Origin: Paracoccaceae bacterium
GTDB lineage: Bacteria > Pseudomonadota > Alphaproteobacteria > Rhodobacterales > Rhodobacteraceae
Length of the DNA stretch: 64,000 nucleotides
Assembly (NCBI GenBank): GCA_028284605.1
Contig: JANQRL010000042.1
Coordinates: 1-64,000 of the forward strand
Direction of reading: 5' to 3'
In this document: positions 56,969 to 64,000 of the stretch, in pieces
Layout: the number at the start of each line of letters is the position of its first letter
How positions within the stretch are numbered: the stretch's first letter is position 1
Position numbers and translations under genes: made by a program
The notes under the pieces: model-generated
Told to the model about the DNA's origin: nothing
What the model saw: only the letters and a program-made list of their open reading frames with translations
Database searches by the model: none

Positions 56969-57346
56969 ATGGCACGACGGGTCCTGCTCATTGAGGACGA
57001 GCCCAACATCATCGAGGCGATCAGCTTCATCCTGAGCCGCGACGGCTGGACCGTGCATATCCACGAGGATGGCGAGACCGCGCTCGACAAGGTCCGCGCC
57101 AGCCTGCCGGATATGGTGATCCTCGACGTCATGCTGCCGGGCAAGAGCGGCTTTGATATCCTGCGCGAACTCAGGGCCGATCCGGAGATGGCGGAGCTGC
57201 CGGTAATGATGCTGACCGCCCGCGGCCAGACCAAGGACCGCGATCTGGCCGAACGGCTCGGGGTCAGCCATTTCATGACGAAGCCGTTCTCCAATGCCGA
57301 GGTGCTCGACCATGTCCGGGCGCTGGCCGGCCCGACGGGCCCCTGA
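56969..57346 (+). CDS. Stand-alone response-regulator receiver protein
   Basis: 125 residues consisting of one receiver domain: acidic pocket LIEDEP, phosphoacceptor Asp53 (MVILDVMLPG), MLTARG and MTKPF with the conserved lysine. There is no output domain, so it works as a phosphotransfer or protein-binding switch. GGGGAGGGG precedes the ATG. It is one base from the next gene, which precedes a sensor kinase, suggesting one signalling unit. Confidence 0.92.
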   Translation: MARRVLLIEDEPNIIEAISFILSRDGWTVHIHEDGETALDKVRASLPDMVILDVMLPGKSGFDILRELRADPEMAELPVMMLTARGQTKDRDLAERLGVSHFMTKPFSNAEVLDHVRALAGPTGP

Positions 57347-57657
57347 TGCGCCCGCCCGCGCCGCGCCCGGTCTTTCTCGCCCGCGCCTCTTACCGGCAGC
57401 GGCGGCTCCGGGATGCCGCCCGGGTGCTGCCGGTCCTGGGCGCGATCCTCTTCATCCTGCCGGTGCTCTGGCCCATCGGCGGGCCGGAAGGGCAGACCAC
57501 CTCCGCGGCGCTGATCTACATTTTCGGGACCTGGACCGCGCTCATTTGCCTGGCCGCCCTAATCTCCCGCCTGATGCGCTTCGATCCCGAGGGCGAGACC
57601 ACGGATATGCCCTTCGAGCCCCCCGCCGATCCGCCACTGTCGGAGCGCGAGGGCTAG
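57346..57657 (+). CDS. Small two-helix membrane protein between response regulator and kinase
   Basis: 103 residues, ATG overlapping the receiver stop (TGATG). Two transmembrane helices (about 27-45 VLPVLGAILFILPVLWPIG and 53-73 ALIYIFGTWTALICLAALIS) joined by a short loop; a basic N-terminus (RASYRQRRLRDA) suggests it faces the cytoplasm. It is encoded four bases before the symporter-like kinase and probably accompanies it, but I do not recognise the family. Confidence 0.78.
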   Translation: MRPPAPRPVFLARASYRQRRLRDAARVLPVLGAILFILPVLWPIGGPEGQTTSAALIYIFGTWTALICLAALISRLMRFDPEGETTDMPFEPPADPPLSEREG

Positions 57658-57661
57658 GCCC

Positions 57662-60334
57662 ATGGGGTTCAACGTCCTCATCGCCGTCTCGCTGGCCTAT
57701 GTGGCCTTCCTGTTCCTGGTCGCCTGGGCGGCGGAGCGGCGGGCGGCGCGGGGGCGCGACGGTTGGCTGCGGTCGCCCTGGATCTACACGCTCTCGCTCT
57801 CGATCTACTGCACCGCCTGGACGTTCTACGGCGCGGTCGGCTACGCGGCGCGGTCGGGGCTCGAATTCGTCACCATCTATCTCGGGCCCACTCTGGTGAT
57901 GATTGGCTGGTGGTGGGTCCTGCGCCGGATGGTGCGGATCGGTCGGGCCCAGCGGATCACCTCGATCGCCGACCTGATCTCGTCCCGCTTCGGCAAATCC
58001 ACCACGCTCGGCGTCCTCGTCACGCTTCTCGCCGTGATCGGCACCACGCCCTATATCGCGCTCCAGCTCAATTCGGTGACGCTCTCCGTCGCGGTCTTCG
58101 CGGAAGGCTGGGGCGAAGAGGAACTGCGCGCCGCGGGGTTCTGGACCGCCGCCGGACTCGCCGTCTTTACGATTCTGTTCGGCACCCGCAATCTCGACGT
58201 GAACGAGCGTCACCACGGCATCGTCATGGCGGTGGCTGTGGAGGCCGTGGTGAAGCTCGGGGCGCTGATCGCGGTGGGCGTCTTCGTGGTCTGGGGCATC
58301 GCCGGCGGCGTCGGGGCCACGCTCGACCGGATCGACGCCTCGGACATCGCCATGTGGGAGCAGCCCGGCGGGCGCTGGATCGCGATCACCTTCCTCGCCG
58401 GGGCCGCGATCCTCTGCCTGCCGCGGATGTTCCAGGTCATGGTGGTCGAGAATGCCGATGAGCGGCACCTGGCCACGGCAAGCTGGGCCTTCCCGCTGTT
58501 CCTGCTGCTGATGAGCCTCTTCGTCGTGCCCATCGCCGTTGTCGGGCTCGATTTGATGCCGGCCGGATCGAACCCCGACCTCTTCGTGCTGACTCTGCCC
58601 CTGGCGCAGGGTCGCGACGGGCTGGCGCTTCTGTCCTTCCTCGGCGGGTTCTCCTCGGCCACCTCGATGGTGATCGTCGCCACCATCGCGCTGGCCACCA
58701 TGGTCTCGAACCATATCGTCGCGCCGATCTGGCTGAGTTCGACACGGCAGGGGGCGCTGGTCTCGGGCGATGTGCGTCAGGTGATCCTGATGGCGCGGCG
58801 GCTCTCGATCCTGGGTGTGCTGGCGCTGGGCTACGTCTATTACCGCTTCGCCGCCGGCGGCGCGGCACTAGCAGCGATGGGGATCATCGCCTTTGTCGGC
58901 GTGGCGCAGATCCTGCCGGCGATGCTGGCGGGGATGTTCTGGCGCGGGGCGACTCGGATCGGCGCCGGGCTCGGGCTGGCGGTCGGCTTCGCGGTCTGGC
59001 TCTGGTCGCTCTTCCTGCCGTCCTTCGGCGCCGGGGCGGTGATCCCGGTGGCGGTGATGGAGGCCGGACCCTGGGGCATCGGCTGGCTCCGGCCCCAGGC
59101 GCTCTTCGGCATTGCCGGGCTCGATCCGGTGGTCCATGCGGCGCTGTGGTCGATGATCCTCAATGCCGGTCTCGTTTTCCTGGGCTCCGCGCTCAGCTTC
59201 CCCAAGCCCCTGGAGCGGCTTCAGGGCGTACAGTTCGTCAACGTCTTCGAGAATTCCGCCGCGCCGCAGACCTGGGCCCGGTCGGCGGTGCGCGCCGAGG
59301 ACCTGCTGATCATGATCCAGCGCATCATCGGTCCGCGCGAGGCGCAGATGCTCTTCGCGCAGGAGGCGGCGCGTCAAGGCAAGCAGGGATATGTGCCTGA
59401 TGTCACGGCGGATTTCATCGTGCGGCTGGAGCGGGAGCTGTCCGGTTCCGTAGGCGCCGCCACGGCCCATGCGATGATCGGCCAGATGACCGAGGGGGCC
59501 AATGTTTCGGTCGAGGACCTGATCGCGGTGGCCGACGAGACCGCGCAGATCATGGAGACCTCGGCGCGGCTCGAAGCGAAGAGCCGCGAGCAGGAACGCA
59601 CCGCCCAGGCGCTCCGCGAGGCCAATGAGAAGCTGACCGCGCTCTCGATCCAGAAGGACGCCTTCCTGAGCCAGATCAGCCACGAACTCCGCACCCCAAT
59701 GACCTCGATCCGGTCCTTCTCGGAGCTTCTGCGCGAGAGCGATATGGATCGCGACGAGCAGCGCCGCTTTGCCGGGATCGTCCATGACGAAACGGTGCGG
59801 CTGACGCGGCTGCTCGACGACCTGCTGGACCTTTCCGTGCTGGAAAACGGCCAGGTGACGCTGAACCGGGCCGAAGGGCGGCTCTCGGATCTGATCGACC
59901 GGGCGGTGTCGGCCTCCGGCGCCGGGGAGGACGGGCTCACGATCCGCCGCGACCGGGCCCGGGAGGAGGGCATCCTGCTCGACACCGATCTCGACCGGCT
60001 CAGCCAGGTCTTCATCAACCTGATCAGCAATGCGCGGAAGTACTGCGCGGCCGAGGCGCCGGAGCTTACCATCGCGGTGTCCCAGGAGGCGGGCCGCCCG
60101 GTTGTGGATTTCATCGATAACGGGGCGGGGATCGCGCCGGCGAGCCAGCAGATGATCTTCGAGAAGTTCTCTCGGCTGGGCGATCCGGGCAAGGCCGGCG
60201 GGGCGGGGCTCGGCCTCGCGATCTGCCGCGAGATCATGGACCGGCTCGGCGGCGGCATCCACTATCTCGACGGGCAGGGCGGGACGGCGTTCCGGGTGGT
60301 CCTGCCGGGGCCCCAGGCTTTGGCCGCGCAGTAG
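57662..60334 (+). CDS. Solute-symporter (SLC5)-fused sensor histidine kinase
   Basis: 890 residues. The N-terminal half (about 1-510) is a sodium/solute symporter domain of about 13 helices (TWTFYGAVGYAARSGLEFVTIYLGPT, SSATSMVIVATIALATMVSNHIVAP). The C-terminal half is a histidine kinase: His674 in FLSQISHELRTPMTSIRSF, N-box NLISNARKYC, DNGAGI, and GGAGLGLAICREI. This is the CbrA-like architecture, in which transport and sensing of a carbon source are fused. The receiver protein upstream is the likely partner. Confidence 0.93.
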   Translation: MGFNVLIAVSLAYVAFLFLVAWAAERRAARGRDGWLRSPWIYTLSLSIYCTAWTFYGAVGYAARSGLEFVTIYLGPTLVMIGWWWVLRRMVRIGRAQRITSIADLISSRFGKSTTLGVLVTLLAVIGTTPYIALQLNSVTLSVAVFAEGWGEEELRAAGFWTAAGLAVFTILFGTRNLDVNERHHGIVMAVAVEAVVKLGALIAVGVFVVWGIAGGVGATLDRIDASDIAMWEQPGGRWIAITFLAGAAILCLPRMFQVMVVENADERHLATASWAFPLFLLLMSLFVVPIAVVGLDLMPAGSNPDLFVLTLPLAQGRDGLALLSFLGGFSSATSMVIVATIALATMVSNHIVAPIWLSSTRQGALVSGDVRQVILMARRLSILGVLALGYVYYRFAAGGAALAAMGIIAFVGVAQILPAMLAGMFWRGATRIGAGLGLAVGFAVWLWSLFLPSFGAGAVIPVAVMEAGPWGIGWLRPQALFGIAGLDPVVHAALWSMILNAGLVFLGSALSFPKPLERLQGVQFVNVFENSAAPQTWARSAVRAEDLLIMIQRIIGPREAQMLFAQEAARQGKQGYVPDVTADFIVRLERELSGSVGAATAHAMIGQMTEGANVSVEDLIAVADETAQIMETSARLEAKSREQERTAQALREANEKLTALSIQKDAFLSQISHELRTPMTSIRSFSELLRESDMDRDEQRRFAGIVHDETVRLTRLLDDLLDLSVLENGQVTLNRAEGRLSDLIDRAVSASGAGEDGLTIRRDRAREEGILLDTDLDRLSQVFINLISNARKYCAAEAPELTIAVSQEAGRPVVDFIDNGAGIAPASQQMIFEKFSRLGDPGKAGGAGLGLAICREIMDRLGGGIHYLDGQGGTAFRVVLPGPQALAAQ

Positions 60335-60429
60335 ACGGCTGGCGCGGCCCTTCCGCTAGGACATCGATGTTGGGGCTTCGTTGCCGTTTGCCCGAGTCGC
60401 CGGTCGGTTAGACGACGTCCGTTCTGTTT

Positions 60430-60598
60430 CCCAGCCCGAATAGCGCCGAAGGCGCCGGGCATCGACAGACCGTCCGGGCGGGCTGGCGATTGGGTTATCG
60501 TGAGCGCGGAGCTTAGAGCGGGGGAGGTGCTTGGCTGGCATAAATCGCAGGAGCTCAGCCGCCGGATCGCCAGCCCCCGGTCTGTCGATGCCCGGCGC
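60430..60598. repeat. Dispersed intergenic repeat with inverted ends, copy 2
   Basis: Left arm GCGCCGGGCATCGACAGACC begins at 60452 and runs on through GGGCTGGCGAT; right arm ATCGCCAGCCCCCGGTCTGT (from 60566) runs to 60598 and is its reverse complement apart from a short gap. The arms of about 31-38 bases enclose about 80 bases. The segment before it (from 60430, CCAGCCCGAATAGCGCCGAA) also matches copy 1. The element lies between the sensor kinase and the FliM-like gene. No gene is supported in 60335-60725. Confidence 0.75.
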
Positions 60599-60725
60599 TC
60601 GTCCCTCGCGGTCATCCGGGCGTGGATGCAGGGTATATCGGCTGGATATCGTCCCGCGCCCTTAGCCTCCCGGTAACCATCGGCAGGCTAGGGTGCGGCG
60701 CGATGGAGGGATCGGGCGACGGGTT

Positions 60726-61715
60726 ATGACGGGCGCGGCTGGGCAAAGTGTGATCGAACGGATGGCGCGGCCGGCGCCGGAGGCCGAACCGGCGGAAACG
60801 CCGGCGCGGACCTTTCGGCTGGCCATCGCCCGTGCGGCGATGGAGGCGGCGGGGCTGCCGCTGACTGTGCTCGGTGTGGCCGATGAGGTCATGGCGCTCG
60901 ACGACATGCTGGCCGGGCTCAGTGAGGGCGAGATGCTGGTGGCCTTGGGCGGACCGGGCGGTGCGCTGGGCCTCGCCGCGATCGATCCCGAACTGCGCGC
61001 CGCGCTGATCGAACGCCAGACCATGGGCTGCCTGTCCCCCGACGCCCCGGAGCCGCGCCCGGCGACCGCCGCCGATGCCGCCCTCTCGGTGCCGCTGATC
61101 GCGGCCTTCCTCGCTGATCTGGCAGGCTCTGCCGGCGGTGGGATTGGCGCCTGGATCGGCTCCGCCCGGGTCGGACGGCGCTTCGGCGGGGCGACGGAGG
61201 CGGCCCTTACCCTGCCGGACGGCGCCTATCGCCTGGTGCGGCTGACGGTCGATTTCGGGGTCGGGGAGCGGCAGGGGGCCCTGGCCCTGGCTCTGCCGCC
61301 GGTTGTCGAAGGCACTGCGGATGCCGCCCCGGCTGGGACCCGACCGGACAGGTTCGGCGCCACGCTTCTCGACGCGCCGGTTGCGCTGACGGCGGTGCTG
61401 CACCGGCTGTATCGGACGCTCTCGGAGGTCGAGGCGTTTGAGGTCGGTCAGGTTCTTCCTCTGCCCGGCGTGACCGTCTCCGACCTGCGGCTCGAAGCAG
61501 TGGATGGCAGTCTTGCCGCGCGGGGGCGATTGGGGCAGTCGACGGGCCTGCGCGCCGTGCGGATCGAGGTCCCGCCGCAGCGCGAGATGACGGAGGTCTC
61601 GGTCGGAGGCCCGGGGCCGGAGGCCGGTCCCGAGGCGCCCGATACCCCGCCCGCCTTGCCAGACATGCCGGCCGAGACCGGCGCAGATGAGGCGGCGGAG
61701 CCGGCCGAGGGTTAG
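60726..61715 (+). CDS. FliM/FliN-family (SPOA domain) protein
   Basis: 329 residues from MTGAAGQSVIERMARPAP; a GTG at 60693 would extend it by 11. The C-terminal SPOA domain is visible (LSEVEAFEVGQVLPLPGVTVSDLRLEAVDGSLAARGRLGQ, about 240-285). The N-terminal two thirds resembles FliM-like middle domains of alphaproteobacteria (ADEVMALDDMLAGLSEGEMLVALGG). An acidic, Pro-rich tail follows. It probably acts at the flagellar C-ring, yet no flagellar genes lie nearby. Its last four bases overlap the convergent potI. Confidence 0.8.
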   Translation: MTGAAGQSVIERMARPAPEAEPAETPARTFRLAIARAAMEAAGLPLTVLGVADEVMALDDMLAGLSEGEMLVALGGPGGALGLAAIDPELRAALIERQTMGCLSPDAPEPRPATAADAALSVPLIAAFLADLAGSAGGGIGAWIGSARVGRRFGGATEAALTLPDGAYRLVRLTVDFGVGERQGALALALPPVVEGTADAAPAGTRPDRFGATLLDAPVALTAVLHRLYRTLSEVEAFEVGQVLPLPGVTVSDLRLEAVDGSLAARGRLGQSTGLRAVRIEVPPQREMTEVSVGGPGPEAGPEAPDTPPALPDMPAETGADEAAEPAEG

Positions 61716-62530
61716 GCCGCCCGCTCGGCGGCCTGTTCCTCGGCCCGCTGCCGGAGGGCCGCGTTCTTCGAGATCAGCGAAGCGGTGATCACACCGACCG
61801 TGACGATCCCGATCATGATGGTGGAGAGCGCGTTGATCTCCGGACTGACCCCGAGCCGAACGGACGAGAAGATGCGGATCGGCAGGGTCGTGGCGGCTGG
61901 GCCGGCGGTGAAGGACGCGATGACAAGGTCGTCGAGCGACAGCGTGAAGGCCAGGAGCCAGCCGGAGATCACGGCCGGCGCGATGATCGGCAGGGTGACG
62001 AGGCGAAACGCCTCCCAGGGCGTGCAGCCGAGGTCGAGCGCGGCCTCTTCCAGCGACCGGTCGAAGGCCACGAGGCGGGAGGAGACCACGACGGAGACGT
62101 AGCACATCGAGAAGGTAGTATGGGCGAGGATGATGGTCAGCACCCCGCGGTCGAGCCCGATCCCGATGAAGAGGAGCAGGAGCGAGAGGCCGGTGATCAC
62201 CTCGGGCATCACAAGCGGCGCGTAGATCATGCCGGAGAAGAGCGTCCGGCCGGAGAAGCGGCCGGCGCGCACCAGCACATAGGCCGCCATCGTGCCCAGC
62301 ACCGTGGCAAAGGTCGAGGAGACGACCGCGACCTGCAACGTCACCCAGGCCGCGTCGAGGAAGAGCTCGTTCTGCAGGAGCTCACCGTACCACTTGGTCG
62401 AGAACCCGGCCCAGACGGTGACGAGGCGGCTTTCGTTGAAGCTGTAGACGATCAGGATGATCATCGGCAGGTAGAGGAAGGCGAAGCCGAGCGTGAGGGC
62501 GGTCGTGTTGAACCAGGAGAACCGCCTCAT
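61712..62530 (-). CDS. potI: Polyamine-type ABC transporter permease, PotI-like
   Basis: 272 residues with six helices and strong PotI features: LYLPMIILIVYSFNESRLVTVWAGFSTKWYGELL near the N-terminus, EEAALDLGCTPWEAFRLVTLPIIAPAVISGWLLAFTLSLDDLVIASFTAGPAATTLPIRIFSSVR. It forms the channel with PotH. The substrate is predicted to be a polyamine such as putrescine; other small cations are possible. Confidence 0.9.
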   Translation of the reverse strand: MRRFSWFNTTALTLGFAFLYLPMIILIVYSFNESRLVTVWAGFSTKWYGELLQNELFLDAAWVTLQVAVVSSTFATVLGTMAAYVLVRAGRFSGRTLFSGMIYAPLVMPEVITGLSLLLLFIGIGLDRGVLTIILAHTTFSMCYVSVVVSSRLVAFDRSLEEAALDLGCTPWEAFRLVTLPIIAPAVISGWLLAFTLSLDDLVIASFTAGPAATTLPIRIFSSVRLGVSPEINALSTIMIGIVTVGVITASLISKNAALRQRAEEQAAERAA

Positions 62531-62550
62531 TTGGCGCGCTCCGCCGGCGC

Positions 62551-62597
62551 CGATTTCTCACAAGAGAAATCGTCGACGAAGTCTCGATGAGACTTCG
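62551..62597 (-). promoter_or_regulatory. Tandem hairpins between potH and potI
   Basis: CGATTTCTC/GAGAAATCG (62551-62572, 4-base loop) and CGAAGTCTC/GAGACTTCG (62577-62597, 3-base loop) are two perfect 9-bp stems separated by four bases, with CGTCGACG spanning the join. They occupy nearly the whole 73-bp gap and probably modulate expression of potI relative to potH. Confidence 0.6.
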
Positions 62598-62603
62598 GCC
62601 CCC

Positions 62604-63494
62604 TCATCCCTCCGCCTCGCGCTGCCGCTGTTCGTTGCGCTGAAAGAGAACGATGGGCACGATCAGGATCAACAGAAGCACCACCGCCACCGCGCTCGCC
62701 ACCGGCCAGTCGCGGTTCGAGAAGAACTCCTCCCAGAGCACCTTGCCGATCATCAGCGTCTCCGACCCGCCCAGGAGCGACGGGATCACGAATTCCCCCA
62801 ACGCGGGGATGAAGACCAGGAAACAGCCTGCGATGATCCCGGCTTTCGAGAGCGGTACCGTCACCAGCCAGAACGCCGAGAGGCGGGAACAGCCCAGGTC
62901 TTCGGCGGCCTCCAGCAGGCTGTCGTCGAGCTTTTCCAGCGCCGCGTAGATCGGCAGGATCATGAACGGCAGGTAGGTGTAGACGATGCCGATATAGACC
63001 GCGACGTTGGTGTTGAGGATCGTCAGCGGCTCCGAGATCACGCCGATGCCGAGCAGAAACTGGTTCAGGTAGCCCTCGGTGGAGAGGATGCCGATCCAGG
63101 AATAGACCCGGATCAGAAAGCTGGTCCAGAACGGCAGGATGACGAGCATCAGGAGCGTCGGGCGCCATTCCGGCGCGGCGCGGGCCATGGCATAGGCGAT
63201 CGGATAGCCGACAAGGAGCGCCAGCAGGGTGGAAAGGGCGGCGATCTGGAGCGAGGAGAGATAGGCTTTCCAGTAGAGATCGTCCTCGGTCAGGAAGACG
63301 AAATTCTCGAAATCGAGCTGCGAGAGGAACTCGGTGAAGCCCGCCCAGCCCTCGCGCCAGTCGAGGGTCGGGGTATAGGGTGGGATCGCCAGTTCCGGGT
63401 CGCTGAGCGAGATTTTCAGGACGATCAGGAACGGGATCAGGAAGAGCGCCAGCAGCCACAGATAGGGCACCGCGATGAGGAGGCGGCGGCCCAT
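62604..63494 (-). CDS. potH: Polyamine-type ABC transporter permease, PotH-like
   Basis: 296 residues. Close to PotH over its length: IAVPYLWLLALFLIPFLIVLKISLSDPELAIPPYTP, SLQIAALSTLLALLVGYPIAYAMA, LLMLVILPFWTSFLIRVYSWIGIL and LGEFVIPSLLGGSETLMIGKVLWEEFFSNRDWPVASAVA. It is three bases from the ATPase gene upstream. Confidence 0.92.
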   Translation of the reverse strand: MGRRLLIAVPYLWLLALFLIPFLIVLKISLSDPELAIPPYTPTLDWREGWAGFTEFLSQLDFENFVFLTEDDLYWKAYLSSLQIAALSTLLALLVGYPIAYAMARAAPEWRPTLLMLVILPFWTSFLIRVYSWIGILSTEGYLNQFLLGIGVISEPLTILNTNVAVYIGIVYTYLPFMILPIYAALEKLDDSLLEAAEDLGCSRLSAFWLVTVPLSKAGIIAGCFLVFIPALGEFVIPSLLGGSETLMIGKVLWEEFFSNRDWPVASAVAVVLLLILIVPIVLFQRNEQRQREAEG

Positions 63495-63497
63495 CTC

Positions 63498-64000
63498 TCA
63501 GCGCTCCAAAGCCACGCCGGCGGTTTCGGTCCAGCTCAGCCAGACCTCATCCTCCCAGGTGAAGCTGCGCCGCGCGATGCGTCTCGTATTCGCGGCCTGG
63601 GCCTTGAGCACGAGGCCCCCGGGCAGTTCCACGTGATAGGTGGAGATGTTGCCGAGATAGGCGATGTCGAGGATGCGGCCGCGGGCCCGGTTGTCGGCCT
63701 CGGCGGGTTCCTCGGCGCTGATCGTCAGCTTCTCGGGCCGGATCGCCAGATGGCAGGTCTGGCCGGCCGAAAAGCTCTTCGATGTCTTGCAGCGCAGCGG
63801 ACGCTCGCCCTCGGCCCAGTCGAGCAGGAGCGCGTCGCCCTCGGGCCGGGCCCTGCCTTCGATCAGGTTCACGTCGCCGATGAAGTCCGCCACGTAAACC
63901 GATGACGGGTCTTCATAAATCGCGTCCGGCGTGGCGACCTGGATGATCCTGCCTTCGTCCATCACCGCGACGCGGGAGGCCACGGTCATCGCCTCTTCCT
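63498..64000 (-). CDS. potA: Polyamine-type ABC transporter ATPase, C-terminal part (cut by window end)
   Basis: The last 167 or so residues are present; the gene continues beyond 64000. EEAMTVASRVAVMDEGRIIQVATPDAIYEDPSSVYVADFIGDVN is the typical end of the ATPase domain, followed by a TOBE_2 regulatory domain (LAIRPEKLTIS, GRILDIAYLGNISTYHVEL). Walker A and B lie outside the window. It could equally be named potG, as in the PotFGHI system that PotH/PotI resemble. Confidence 0.88.
   Translation of the reverse strand, partial: EEAMTVASRVAVMDEGRIIQVATPDAIYEDPSSVYVADFIGDVNLIEGRARPEGDALLLDWAEGERPLRCKTSKSFSAGQTCHLAIRPEKLTISAEEPAEADNRARGRILDIAYLGNISTYHVELPGGLVLKAQAANTRRIARRSFTWEDEVWLSWTETAGVALER

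Overview
The window reads as a chromosomal segment of a high-GC alphaproteobacterium, most likely a member of the Rhodobacteraceae. The support is the block ndufA12 / mlaD / DUF2155 / aat / accC / accB, a C-P lyase cluster of alphaproteobacterial type (phnCDEE, phnFM, phnGHIJKLN), the solute-symporter/histidine-kinase fusion, and the strong G/C preference at third codon positions. No rRNA, tRNA, CRISPR array, integrase or transposase was recognised.

Layout. 0.06-5.05 kb: a membrane protein, a membrane-anchored PAS/DnaQ exonuclease, a VOC protein, a decayed TRAP-transporter binding-protein gene, a small hypothetical gene, and a divergent HxlR regulator / glutathione transferase pair. 5.1-19.1 kb: phosphonate uptake and C-P lyase. 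A five-unit Pho box precedes phnC-phnD-phnE1-phnE2 and a hexapeptide acetyltransferase; phnF-phnM1 run leftwards, phnGHIJKLN rightwards, then a DUF1045 2H phosphoesterase and a second phnM. 19.1-32 kb: glycogen and trehalose metabolism, with glgB-glgC-glgA-glgX-pgm leftwards, a small-molecule kinase and a LacI regulator leftwards, and otsB-otsA rightwards. 33-40.4 kb: a complete type I secretion locus (Ig-like repeat adhesin, TolC-like protein, ABC exporter, HlyD adaptor). 40.7-45.1 kb: an epimerase, SRPBCC and ArsR genes facing clpP, clpX and a RidA gene. 45.3-49.5 kb: ndufA12, mlaD, DUF2155, then aat, accC, accB and a Pro/Ala-rich hypothetical gene on the other strand. 50-55.3 kb: a branched-chain-amino-acid-type ABC transporter (livFGMH plus a Tat-exported binding protein), divergent from an XRE/DUF2083 regulator. 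56.9-60.3 kb: response regulator, small membrane protein, SLC5-type sensor kinase. 60.7-64 kb: a FliM/FliN-like protein facing a polyamine-type ABC transporter (potI, potH, partial ATPase).

How the genes fit together. Phosphonates enter through PhnCDE, are processed by PhnGHIJ/K/L/M, and the ribosyl products are recycled by PhnN. No phnP is visible, and the 2H phosphoesterase is the obvious local candidate to replace it. Glucose 1-phosphate from Pgm feeds GlgC/A/B, GlgX debranches, and OtsAB draws on the same hexose-phosphate pool. A LacI-type regulator with a self-overlapping operator sits between the glycogen and trehalose halves.

The least ordinary features are non-coding. (1) Five different perfect palindromes occur in order a-b-c-d-e at 40.4 kb and e-d-c-b-a at 45.2 kb. 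(2) A repeat of about 150 bp with inverted ends is present at 49.8 and 60.5 kb. (3) The 10-bp palindrome TGTGATCACA occurs seven times in 17.8-27.4 kb, always in coding sequence as Val-Ile-Thr with an ACA codon, and was not found elsewhere in the window. (4) A 14-bp dyad related to TGAAACCCGTTTCA occurs ten times, mainly in the phn and glg regions. (5) Loopless palindromes, several centred on TTCGCGAA, sit in intergenic gaps. All motif counts were made by reading the sequence and should be rechecked by program.
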